This document shows positions 9,517-17,579 of a DNA stretch of 47,356 bases, in pieces. The first letter of the stretch is position 1. Every line of letters starts with the position of its first letter. Location: the NCBI GenBank assembly GCA_012034595.1, contig JAAUPE010000044.1:1-47356 (forward strand), written 5' to 3'. The translations under genes were made by a program, and so were the position numbers. The notes below the pieces were generated by a model. That model had not been told where the DNA came from and made no database searches. It worked only from the letters and a program-made list of their open reading frames with translations. The stretch comes from Calothrix sp. CSU_2_0 (GTDB lineage Bacteria > Cyanobacteriota > Cyanobacteriia > Cyanobacteriales > Nostocaceae).

Positions 9517-10743
9517 ATGAACACTCAATCACCAAAAACCATAAAAAAGAAAACTTTTGCTAATATTTCCCGCAGCGTTTGGATTTTAGGATTTGTCAGC
9601 TTGCTAACTGATATCAGTTCCAAAATGATTGATTCCATCTTACCCCTATTTCTAGTTTCCGTACTCCAGGCAAACTTAATCACAATTGGATACATCGAAG
9701 GGATAGCCGAATCAACCGCTTCCATCCTCAAAATATTCTCCGGAGCATTAAGCGATCGCATTGGAAAACGCAAGCAGTTAGCAGTATTTGGCTACGGTTT
9801 ATCAAGCTTTGTCAAACCCCTATTTGCCGTAGCGACAAGTCCAGCTTGGGTATTAGCAGCACGTTTTGGTGATAGAGTCGGTAAGGGAATTCGCGTAGCA
9901 CCCCGCGATGCCATTGTTGCCGATGTGACTAACCCAGAAAATCGCGGAGCGGCTTACGGATTACGTCAATCCCTTGATACAATTGGTGCATTCACTGGTC
10001 CGATATTAGCAATTATCCTAATGTCCATTTCGGGACAAAATTATCGTTTAGTATTCTGGATTGCCTTAATTCCCGGAATTTTAGCTGTATTTTTACTTGC
10101 CAGTGGGATACGAGAACCGAAAACACCAATTACCCAACCTCGGAAAAATCCCTTGAGTCGAGATGCATTGAAAAGTCTGGGGAAAAGCTACTGGTGGTTG
10201 GTTGCAGTCGCATTAATCTTTAACTTAGGCAACTCCAGCGATGCTTTCTTACTATTAAGAGCAAAACAAATCGGTATCCCTACAGAGTTAGTACCATTGA
10301 GTCTAGTAGTAATGAATTTAACCTATTGCCTCAGTGCTTACCCAATGGGATTATTATCTGACAAAATTGGCAAACTACGACTATTAGCGGCAGGATTTTT
10401 GCTTTACGCACTAACATACCTGGGTTTTGCCTTTATCAATCAAAACTGGCAAATGTGGGTTTTATTAGCCCTATACGGAGTGTACCAGGGCATGACCAAA
10501 GGAGCATTACTTGCCCTAGTGGCAGATAGAGTTCCCGCAAATCTCCGAGGAACAGGATTTGGAATGATTAATTTGGTGACAGGAGCAGCAATACTACCAG
10601 CAAGCATATTAGCAGGTAGTTTGTGGCAATTAGTCAGTCCCCAAGCCACCTTTATCGCTGGAAGTGGTTTTGCAGTCATTGCGATCGCGCTATTAATCAT
10701 TAGCTCTTATTCTCCGCGTTTCCGCGTCTCTGCGCGTAACTAA
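9517..10743 (+). CDS. MFS exporter inside the NRPS cluster
   Basis: A 408-residue major facilitator protein with about twelve hydrophobic segments. It has the family loop motif GALSDRIGKRKQL after the second segment pair and a matching GLLSDKIGKLRLL in the second half. It lies between NRPS-1 and NRPS-2 on the same strand, so export of the peptide product or its precursor is the natural guess; substrate and direction are inferred. The ATG follows an A-rich leader without a clear ribosome site. The last dozen codons (about PRFRVSARN) are encoded by a copy of the interspersed CTCCGCG/CTCTGCG repeat, which also supplies the stop codon, so the native C-terminus has probably been replaced. Confidence 0.9.
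   Translation: MNTQSPKTIKKKTFANISRSVWILGFVSLLTDISSKMIDSILPLFLVSVLQANLITIGYIEGIAESTASILKIFSGALSDRIGKRKQLAVFGYGLSSFVKPLFAVATSPAWVLAARFGDRVGKGIRVAPRDAIVADVTNPENRGAAYGLRQSLDTIGAFTGPILAIILMSISGQNYRLVFWIALIPGILAVFLLASGIREPKTPITQPRKNPLSRDALKSLGKSYWWLVAVALIFNLGNSSDAFLLLRAKQIGIPTELVPLSLVVMNLTYCLSAYPMGLLSDKIGKLRLLAAGFLLYALTYLGFAFINQNWQMWVLLALYGVYQGMTKGALLALVADRVPANLRGTGFGMINLVTGAAILPASILAGSLWQLVSPQATFIAGSGFAVIAIALLIISSYSPRFRVSARN
10711..10740. repeat. Interspersed repeat forming the MFS C-terminus
   Basis: CTCCGCGTTTCCGCGTCTC and CTGCGCG match the repeat class seen at 9460-9505 and 20651-20740. It is translated here as the last residues of the MFS protein. Confidence 0.6.
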
Positions 10744-10771
10744 TCCATATTTTATTTTATTAAAAACAACT

Positions 10772-13747
10772 ATGCAAGCCGTAGATAAACGTAAAAATAT
10801 AGAAAACATCTACCCCCTTTCACCAATGCAGCAAGGGATGTTATTTCACACATTGCTGACACCAGAATCAGGAATATACATTCCCCAAGTTTGCTTAAAC
10901 CTGACAGGAAAACTAGATATTGAAAGGATGCAAACAGCTTGGAAACAGGCAATCAACAATCATCCAGCATTGCGTTCAGCATTTTATTGGGAACAACGCG
11001 ATCGCACTTTTCAAATAGTCTTTCGTCAAGTTGAGTTTCCTTGGAAAACCATCGATTGGCAGAATTTACCGACACAGGAACAAACAGCAAAATTAGCAGA
11101 GTTTCTGGAGTGCGATCGCGCTGATAAATTTGATTTAAAAAAACCACCTTTGATGAGGTTGACTTTAATTAAATTAGCAGTAGATAAATACAAACTTATT
11201 TGGACGCAACACCATTTAATTCTCGACGGTTGGTCATCAGCATTAGTAATCAAAGAAGTTTTTCAACGTTATTATTCTCATTCTTCCTACTATCCTAATT
11301 CTCGTCCCTATGGAGATTATATTGCCTGGTTGCAGCAACAAGATAAAGCTGCGGCTAAGGAGTTTTGGCAAAAGCAACTCCAAGGCTTTACAGAACCAAC
11401 TTTACTCCCAATTTTAACCCAGAAAAACATTACTAAAAAACAGCCAAGTGAACAAAGCTGTAATTTAAATTCCCAACAAACTATCACCCTACAAACCTGG
11501 GCAAAACAGCATCAATTAACATTAAATACCGTTTTACAGGGAGCTTTTGCTTTACTTTTGAGTCGTTACTGTAATACTACAGATGTGATTTTTGGCGCGA
11601 CTTCATCGGGAAGACCTGCAAATTTACCCGGTGTCGCATCAATGGTAGGATTATTTATCAATACCTTACCTGTGCGGGTACAAGTTTCACCCCAAACAAA
11701 TTTAATTGATTGGTTACAAAAAATCCAGTCACAACAAGCAGCAGCTTGGGAATATGAATATACATCACTGTTAGAAATTCAAGAATTTAGTGAAATATCA
11801 CGGGGAACATCTTTATTTGAAAGTATTTTAGTATTTGAAAATTATCCTGTTGATGCATCAGGAATTGGGGAAAATCATGATTTAAATATTACTAAAATAG
11901 AATCGGTTGAATGGACGAGTTTTCCAATAACTGTATTAGTATCAGTAGGGAAGCAATTATCAATTAAATTAAAGTATGATTCAGAACGATTTACACAAAC
12001 TTTTATTAATAAATTTTTAGAACATTTTTGCATCATCTTAGAAGGAATGACAGTTAATTATGGAAATTTTGTCGAAAATGTCCCCTTATTAACACAAACA
12101 GAAATCGAATCTATTACCCAATGGAATCAAACCCAAGCAGATTATCCTCAAGAATGTATTCATCAGCAATTTGAAGCAATTGTTGAACGCATACCCAATA
12201 ACATTGCTGTAATTTTTGGTGAACAAAAACTCACATATCAAGAATTAAATCAAAAAGCCAACCAATTAGCTAATTATTTACAAGATTTGGGAGTGAAACC
12301 AGAAACACCAGTTGGAATTTGCATCGAGCGTTCTTTAGAGATGGTTATCGGGATTTTAGGAATTATTAAAGCTGGTGGTGCTTATGTACCTCTCGATCCA
12401 GATTATCCTACCCAAAGATTAGAATATATCATTAATCAAACCCAAGTTTCTGTAATTTTAACCAATGTAGAAATACAAAATCTCCCGTCTCAAAAAGAAA
12501 CGTTTATTTTATATTTAGATCGAGATTGGCAACAAATCAGTCAGTATTCCCCAGAAAATTCTCAAACTGCTGTAAACCTTGATAATGCTACATATATAAT
12601 TTACACTTCCGGTTCTACCGGAAATCCCAAAGGTGTAATTAATACCCATCATGGACTTAGTAATCGTTTGTTTTGGATGCAAAATCAATATGGTTTAGAA
12701 ATAGCTGAACCAGTATTGCAGAAAACACCTTTTAGTTTTGATGTTTCCGTTTGGGAATTTTTCTGGACATTGCTAAATGGTGGTTGTTTGGTAATGGCAA
12801 AACCGGAAGGACATCAAGAACCACACTATTTAATTGAATTGATTGAGAAAGAAAAAATTACCACGGTACATTTTGTTCCGGCAATGTTAGAGGTGTTTCT
12901 AGAAACTCTGTCCTCAACAAAGGAATCACAGAAAACACTTACAAGTCTAAAACGGGTAATTTGTAGTGGTGAAGCTTTATCAGTAACTTTACAAAGTCGT
13001 TTTTTCCAGCTTTTAGATGTAGAATTACATAACCTTTATGGTCCAACTGAAGCTGCAATTGATGTCACCTATTATCAATGTCAGCCTGAAAGTAATTTAA
13101 ATAATAAATTCAATAATAATAACTTAAATACTGTCCCCATTGGTCGTCCAATTAATAATACTCAAATTTTTATTTTGGATAAGCAAATGCAACCCGTACC
13201 TATTGGAATACCAGGAGAAATCTATATTGGTGGTATTGGAGTCGCACGAGGTTATTGGGGAAGAGATGATTTAACATCTGAAAGATTTATTTTAAGGCAG
13301 AAGGCAGAAGGCAGAATGCAGAATGCAGAAGATAGAAGACAGAAGATAGAAGGCAGAATAAATTTTATTTCCCCCCCTCTTCCCTTCCCCCCCTCTTCCT
13401 CCACTCTTCTTTACAAAACAGGTGACTTAGCTCGTTATTTGGATGATGGTAATATTGAGTATCTAGGTAGATTAGATAATCAAGTTAAAATTAGAGGATT
13501 GCGGATTGAATTGGGTGAAATTGAAGCGCAACTTCAGCGATATCCAGGAATAAAACAAGCAATAATTATCCTGAATCAACAAGCTGAAAATTCCCGTTTA
13601 TTTGCTTATATTGTTCCTAAATCGAATACAGATGAATTGGATAGCTCTCATCTGCGAGAATTTTTAGCGCAGAAACTACCAGAGTATATGATTCCCTCTG
13701 ATTTTGTGGTCATAAATGAGTTTCCTTTATTACCTAATGGAAAATAA
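10772..13747 (+). CDS. NRPS-2, part a: DCL condensation domain and serine-type A domain
   Basis: The N-terminus (NIENIYPLSPMQQGMLFH) is typical of DCL domains that accept a D-residue from an upstream epimerase, matching the E domain that ends NRPS-1. The active site is HHLILDGWS, with His147 and His148. The A domain has YTSGSTGNPKG, FDVSVWEFF and YGPTEAAID. The pocket code reads DVWHISLIDK, one residue from the usual serine code. Between A6 and A7 an in-frame heptamer array plus poly-pyrimidine tract encodes about 40 extra residues. The frame stops at 13747 just inside A10: one more A in the A4 run at 13741-13744 would give NGKINRKVLP and join part b. Restored, the gene spans 10772-14085 and encodes 1104 residues. 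Confidence 0.93.
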   Translation: MQAVDKRKNIENIYPLSPMQQGMLFHTLLTPESGIYIPQVCLNLTGKLDIERMQTAWKQAINNHPALRSAFYWEQRDRTFQIVFRQVEFPWKTIDWQNLPTQEQTAKLAEFLECDRADKFDLKKPPLMRLTLIKLAVDKYKLIWTQHHLILDGWSSALVIKEVFQRYYSHSSYYPNSRPYGDYIAWLQQQDKAAAKEFWQKQLQGFTEPTLLPILTQKNITKKQPSEQSCNLNSQQTITLQTWAKQHQLTLNTVLQGAFALLLSRYCNTTDVIFGATSSGRPANLPGVASMVGLFINTLPVRVQVSPQTNLIDWLQKIQSQQAAAWEYEYTSLLEIQEFSEISRGTSLFESILVFENYPVDASGIGENHDLNITKIESVEWTSFPITVLVSVGKQLSIKLKYDSERFTQTFINKFLEHFCIILEGMTVNYGNFVENVPLLTQTEIESITQWNQTQADYPQECIHQQFEAIVERIPNNIAVIFGEQKLTYQELNQKANQLANYLQDLGVKPETPVGICIERSLEMVIGILGIIKAGGAYVPLDPDYPTQRLEYIINQTQVSVILTNVEIQNLPSQKETFILYLDRDWQQISQYSPENSQTAVNLDNATYIIYTSGSTGNPKGVINTHHGLSNRLFWMQNQYGLEIAEPVLQKTPFSFDVSVWEFFWTLLNGGCLVMAKPEGHQEPHYLIELIEKEKITTVHFVPAMLEVFLETLSSTKESQKTLTSLKRVICSGEALSVTLQSRFFQLLDVELHNLYGPTEAAIDVTYYQCQPESNLNNKFNNNNLNTVPIGRPINNTQIFILDKQMQPVPIGIPGEIYIGGIGVARGYWGRDDLTSERFILRQKAEGRMQNAEDRRQKIEGRINFISPPLPFPPSSSTLLYKTGDLARYLDDGNIEYLGRLDNQVKIRGLRIELGEIEAQLQRYPGIKQAIIILNQQAENSRLFAYIVPKSNTDELDSSHLREFLAQKLPEYMIPSDFVVINEFPLLPNGK
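13295..13406. repeat. AGGCAGA heptamer array plus poly-pyrimidine tract in the Ser A domain
   Basis: Nine 7-bp units (13295-13357, 63 bp) are followed by an ATTTTATTTCCCCCCCTC segment also present after the array at 4057-4133. It lies at the same A6-A7 position as that array, but its length keeps the reading frame. Confidence 0.93.
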
Positions 13748-14085
13748 ATCGCAAAGTATTACCTTCACCAGAAGCAATCACAGAAAACAACCCTGTGCTA
13801 CCACGTAACTCGACAGAAGCAATTATTGCTAATATTTGGGTAGATGTTTTACGTATCCAAATAGTTGGAGTAAACCGCAACTTTTTTGAATTGGGAGGAA
13901 ATTCCCTCTCAGCTATTCGGGTAAATGCCAGATTAAGAGAAGCTTTTCAGTTGGATTTACCTTTGGGTAGTGTGTTTGAAAAACCGACTGTGGAAACTTT
14001 AGCTGAATACATCGATATTTTGCAGAAAAGCGGGCAAAAAACACCCACAAATAGCACATCTGCTCGGAAGGAGATTGAACTATGA
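13744..14085 (+). CDS. NRPS-2, part b: carrier protein and C-terminal docking peptide
   Basis: Read from 13744 the text is INRKVLPSPEAITENNPVL, the end of the A domain, followed by a carrier protein with NFFELGGNSLSAIRV. The phosphopantetheine Ser lies in GGNS, a variant of GGHS. The protein ends with SARKEIEL, a short acidic/hydrophobic tail that fits the linear motif recognised by TubC-type docking domains. The next gene starts inside this stop (ATGA overlap at 14082) and begins with such a docking domain, so direct hand-over from NRPS-2 to NRPS-3 is likely. A start at 13795 is possible for the fragment alone, but I regard it as part of the NRPS-2 gene. Confidence 0.85.
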   Translation: MNRKVLPSPEAITENNPVLPRNSTEAIIANIWVDVLRIQIVGVNRNFFELGGNSLSAIRVNARLREAFQLDLPLGSVFEKPTVETLAEYIDILQKSGQKTPTNSTSARKEIEL

Positions 14086-14900
14086 AAACCATTGAAGAAT
14101 TTTTGTCATACCTTTACAGTTTAGATGTGCAATTGTGGTTAGAAGGCGATCGCATCCGTTGTAATGCTCCAGAAGAGGTATTAACAGATGCTCTAAATGC
14201 TGAATTACGGTTAAGAAAGACGGAAATTGCAGAGTTTTTACGTCAGGTAGAAATTGCTACTAAGGGGTATGTTACAGAAATTCAGTCAGTATCTAGGGAT
14301 GGGAATTTACCATTATCTTTTGCTCAACAAAGATTGTGGTTTTTAGAACAATTGCAATCGGGTGGTTCTACTTATAATATTCCCACCGCAGTCAGGTTGA
14401 CGGGTAGCTTAGATATTCCCGTGTTGGAACAATCGTTGAATGAAATTATCCGTCGTCATGAGGTTTTACGGACTCAGTTTCCCACAGTTGATGGTCATCC
14501 TGTGGTACAAGTTCGGGATGATGTGAAGATTTATATCCCAGTAATTGACTTACAAGCACTTAACCCCATTGCCCAAGACGACGAAGTGCGATCGCTATTT
14601 ATTCAGGAAGCAAGTAAACCGTTCGATTTAGCAAAAGATATCTTATTGCGGGTGAAGTTGCTGCGGTTGGATAGAGATGAATATGTAGTATTATTTACCA
14701 TGCACCACATCATATTTGATGGTTGGTCGATGGAAATTTTAGTGCGGGAATTGGGGAGTTTATATACAGCTTTTGCCAATCATCAACCTCCAACTTTACC
14801 AGAGTTAGGGATTCAATATCTAGATTTGCAGCTTGGCAAAGACAATATTTACAGGGAGAAATTCTCGAAAAGCAAATTGCCTATTGGGGTAAGAAGTTAG
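14082..14900 (+). CDS. NRPS-3, part a: TubC docking domain and start of C domain
   Basis: Residues 1 to about 58 form a TubC/beta-hairpin docking domain (FLSYLYSLDVQLWLEGDRIR, then CNAPEEVL and ELRLRKTEIAEFL). It is expected to bind the C-terminal tail of NRPS-2. An LCL-type condensation domain follows, with SFAQQRLWFLEQ and HHIIFDGWS (His208, His209). True coding ends at about 14827; the last roughly 24 residues are out of frame. One extra T in the TTT at 14825-14827 gives IQYLDFAAWQRQYLQGEIL and joins part b. Restored, NRPS-3 spans 14082-17583 and encodes 1167 residues. Confidence 0.92.
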   Translation: MKTIEEFLSYLYSLDVQLWLEGDRIRCNAPEEVLTDALNAELRLRKTEIAEFLRQVEIATKGYVTEIQSVSRDGNLPLSFAQQRLWFLEQLQSGGSTYNIPTAVRLTGSLDIPVLEQSLNEIIRRHEVLRTQFPTVDGHPVVQVRDDVKIYIPVIDLQALNPIAQDDEVRSLFIQEASKPFDLAKDILLRVKLLRLDRDEYVVLFTMHHIIFDGWSMEILVRELGSLYTAFANHQPPTLPELGIQYLDLQLGKDNIYREKFSKSKLPIGVRS

Positions 14901-17440
14901 GGGGAATCTTGCCAATATTACAATTACCGACAGACTTTCCACGGGGGAGAGTGCAAACATTTGCAGGTGCGATCGCATCTTTCAGTTTACCGAATAATTT
15001 GAGTCAAGGGATATTATCCTTGGCAAAAGCAACAGGTATCACCCCGTTTATTATTCTCCTCACAGCTTACAATATTTTACTTCATCGCTACACCGGACAA
15101 ACAGATTTACTCGTTGGTACTCCCGTTGCGAATCGTCACCGTCGAGAAATTGAAGGGTTAATTGGCTTTTTTGTCAACACATTAGTGGTACGGACAAATA
15201 TTTCGGGAAATATCAGTTTCCGGGAATTATTGCAGCAAGTGCGAGCAACAACCTATGAAGCATACAATCATCAAGATATTCCCTTTGAGAAATTAGTAGA
15301 AGTGCTGCAACCAGAACGGGATTTGAGCTTTAATCCGTTGTTTCAGGTGAAATTTCGCTTAGAAAATGCTCCAACGCAACAATTAGATTTACCAGGTTTG
15401 CAATTAACCCCTTTACAAAGAACCGAGGCAAGCGCCAAACTGGATTTAAGTTTAGATATGTACGAAACATCCCAGGGTTTCGTTGGTGCGTTTGAATATA
15501 ATCGGGGTTTATTTGCTGCTGAATCCATCGAGAGGATGGTGGAGCATTTTCAGATGTTGCTAACAGGGATAGTTGAGAATCCGGAAACGAAAATATCCGA
15601 ATTACCCTTACTGGGAGATAGGGAAAAGGAAAAAATCCTCTTTGACTGGAATCAAACCGCAGTTACGTATCAAAGCGATCGCACATTTCACGAATTATTT
15701 GCAGCACAAGTTGAAAAAACACCCGATGCGATCGCGTTAATTTTTGAAGATGAATATATTACCTATCAAGAGCTTAATCACAAAAGTAACCAATTAGCCC
15801 ATTATTTAATCGAAAAGGGTGTCAAACCAGAAGTTATCGTTGGTTTATGTTGCGATCGTAGTCCTTTAATGATTATTGGGGTATTGGGAATTCTCAAAGC
15901 TGGTGGTGCATATTTACCCCTCGACCCTAATTATCCCCCAGAACGACTAGCTTTTATGTTAGCTGATTCCCAAGTAGGAATTTTGTTGACGGAAGCAGAC
16001 ACAAATATTAACTTTTTGGCAGACTTGGAAAATCTCTCTCCGACGTTAGGGAAGGAAAAGGAAGCTTTAAGGTTAAGTTCGGTGTTTCTGGATACTGATT
16101 GGGAAATAATTGCTAAATACCCGACAGAAAACCCAGATTCTCAAGTTACACCAGCTAATTTAGCCTACTTAATTTACACCTCCGGTTCCACAGGAATACC
16201 AAAAGGGGTTCTGATTCCCCACCAAGGTTTAACAAACCTCACAGAACACAAAATCAAAGTTTGCGATGTTCATCCTGGAGATTGCGTACTACAATTTTTC
16301 TCCCTCAGCTTTGATGCTTCAATTCCCGAAATCATTATGGCACTTGGAAGTGGTGCTAAACTCTGTCTTGCGAAATCAGAATCCTTACTTCCTGGTGCAG
16401 GATTACTTAAACTACTACGTGACAATCAGATTACCCACATAACTATCACCCCATCAGCTTTATCCCAAGTTGAGAGCGAAGATTTACCCCATCTGCGGAT
16501 GATATTAGTTGGTGGGGAAGCACCATCTCCCGAATTGATTCTCAAATGGTCAAAAGGAAGACGCTTCATCAATGCTTATGGTCCCACAGAAGTCACCGTT
16601 AATGGGAGTATGGTACTTTGCGGTAATGGATATCCTTTATTACCTACAATCCCTCCCAGTGCAAATAAACAGCTATATGTTTTAGATAGCTATATGCAAC
16701 CAGTTCCCATTGGTGTGATTGGGGAACTCTATATTGGTGGTGTGGGAATTGCGCGGGGTTATTTGAATCGACCAGATTTAACCGCAGAGAAGTTTGTCCC
16801 AAATCCATTCGGAAAGGCAGAAGGAAATAAAATAGAACAAATTACCTCTTTCCCCCTCTCCCCGTTCTCCTCAACTCTCTACAAAACAGGTGATTTAGCT
16901 TGCTATTTACCAGATGGACGCATCAGACTCTTGGGAAGAATTGACAACCAAGTGAAAATTCGCGGTTTTCGGATTGAACCCCAAGAAGTTGAAACTGTGT
17001 TGTGTCAGCATCCTGATGTCCGCGCAGGAGTGGTAATTGTGCGGGAAGATAAACTGGGGGAAAAGCGTTTGGTTGCTTATGTTGTTCCCCATACCTCACC
17101 TCTTCACAGCGTCATAAACTCTTCAGAATTGCGGTTGTTTATGCGGGAAAAACTACCAGAATACCTTGTCCCATCAGCGTTTGTATTGCTAGAGGCTTTA
17201 CCCCTGACAAATAACGGTAAACTGGATGTGCGATCGCTTCCCGCACCAGAACAAGTTAATTCAACGGCAGAGTTTATTCCTCCTCGGACAGAATTAGAGT
17301 CACAGTTAGCGAATATCTATGCTCAAATTCTCAACTTAGAAAAGGTGAGCATTTATGATGACTTTTTTGATTTGGGTGGACATTCTCTCCTTGCTACCCA
17401 ATTAATTGCTCAAGCGTTACAACTTTTCAGATTGAACTAA
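14828..17440 (+). CDS. NRPS-3, part b: rest of C domain, aromatic-like A domain, PCP
   Basis: Coding resumes at 14828 with AAWQRQYLQGEILEKQ; start codons further upstream in this frame belong to antisense-like noise. The A domain has YTSGSTGIPKG (about residue 699 of the joined protein), FDASIPEII and YGPTEVTVN. The pocket reads DAPTLGAVN plus Lys, which I do not recognise exactly; it resembles the Tyr/beta-hydroxy-Tyr pattern at most positions. The carrier protein is GGHSLLATQ with the Ser codon at 17384-17386. The frame is lost in the T4 run at 17424-17427. With one more T the gene continues as QIELTVIDLFDAPTVAGLSE to 17583 and ends EREEIAI, again a docking-peptide-like tail. That tail overlaps the next start codon by ATGA. 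Confidence 0.92.
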   Translation, partial: AAWQRQYLQGEILEKQIAYWGKKLGGILPILQLPTDFPRGRVQTFAGAIASFSLPNNLSQGILSLAKATGITPFIILLTAYNILLHRYTGQTDLLVGTPVANRHRREIEGLIGFFVNTLVVRTNISGNISFRELLQQVRATTYEAYNHQDIPFEKLVEVLQPERDLSFNPLFQVKFRLENAPTQQLDLPGLQLTPLQRTEASAKLDLSLDMYETSQGFVGAFEYNRGLFAAESIERMVEHFQMLLTGIVENPETKISELPLLGDREKEKILFDWNQTAVTYQSDRTFHELFAAQVEKTPDAIALIFEDEYITYQELNHKSNQLAHYLIEKGVKPEVIVGLCCDRSPLMIIGVLGILKAGGAYLPLDPNYPPERLAFMLADSQVGILLTEADTNINFLADLENLSPTLGKEKEALRLSSVFLDTDWEIIAKYPTENPDSQVTPANLAYLIYTSGSTGIPKGVLIPHQGLTNLTEHKIKVCDVHPGDCVLQFFSLSFDASIPEIIMALGSGAKLCLAKSESLLPGAGLLKLLRDNQITHITITPSALSQVESEDLPHLRMILVGGEAPSPELILKWSKGRRFINAYGPTEVTVNGSMVLCGNGYPLLPTIPPSANKQLYVLDSYMQPVPIGVIGELYIGGVGIARGYLNRPDLTAEKFVPNPFGKAEGNKIEQITSFPLSPFSSTLYKTGDLACYLPDGRIRLLGRIDNQVKIRGFRIEPQEVETVLCQHPDVRAGVVIVREDKLGEKRLVAYVVPHTSPLHSVINSSELRLFMREKLPEYLVPSAFVLLEALPLTNNGKLDVRSLPAPEQVNSTAEFIPPRTELESQLANIYAQILNLEKVSIYDDFFDLGGHSLLATQLIAQALQLFRLN
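16811..16876. repeat. Degenerate heptamer/pyrimidine insertion in the fourth A domain
   Basis: AAGGCAGAAGGAAATAAAAT followed by a CT-rich tract lies between NPF and LYKTGD. It looks like a decayed version of the insertions at 4057-4152 and 13295-13406. Confidence 0.65.
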
Positions 17441-17579
17441 CTGTAATTGATTTATTTGATGCACCAACAGTTGCTGGTTTATCAGAACGAATTATTCAAC
17501 GACAATTAAGTAAACCTCTATCGAAATCTGACTCAAAAATTCCGGATACTGAAGATGAAGAACGGGAGGAAATTGCGAT

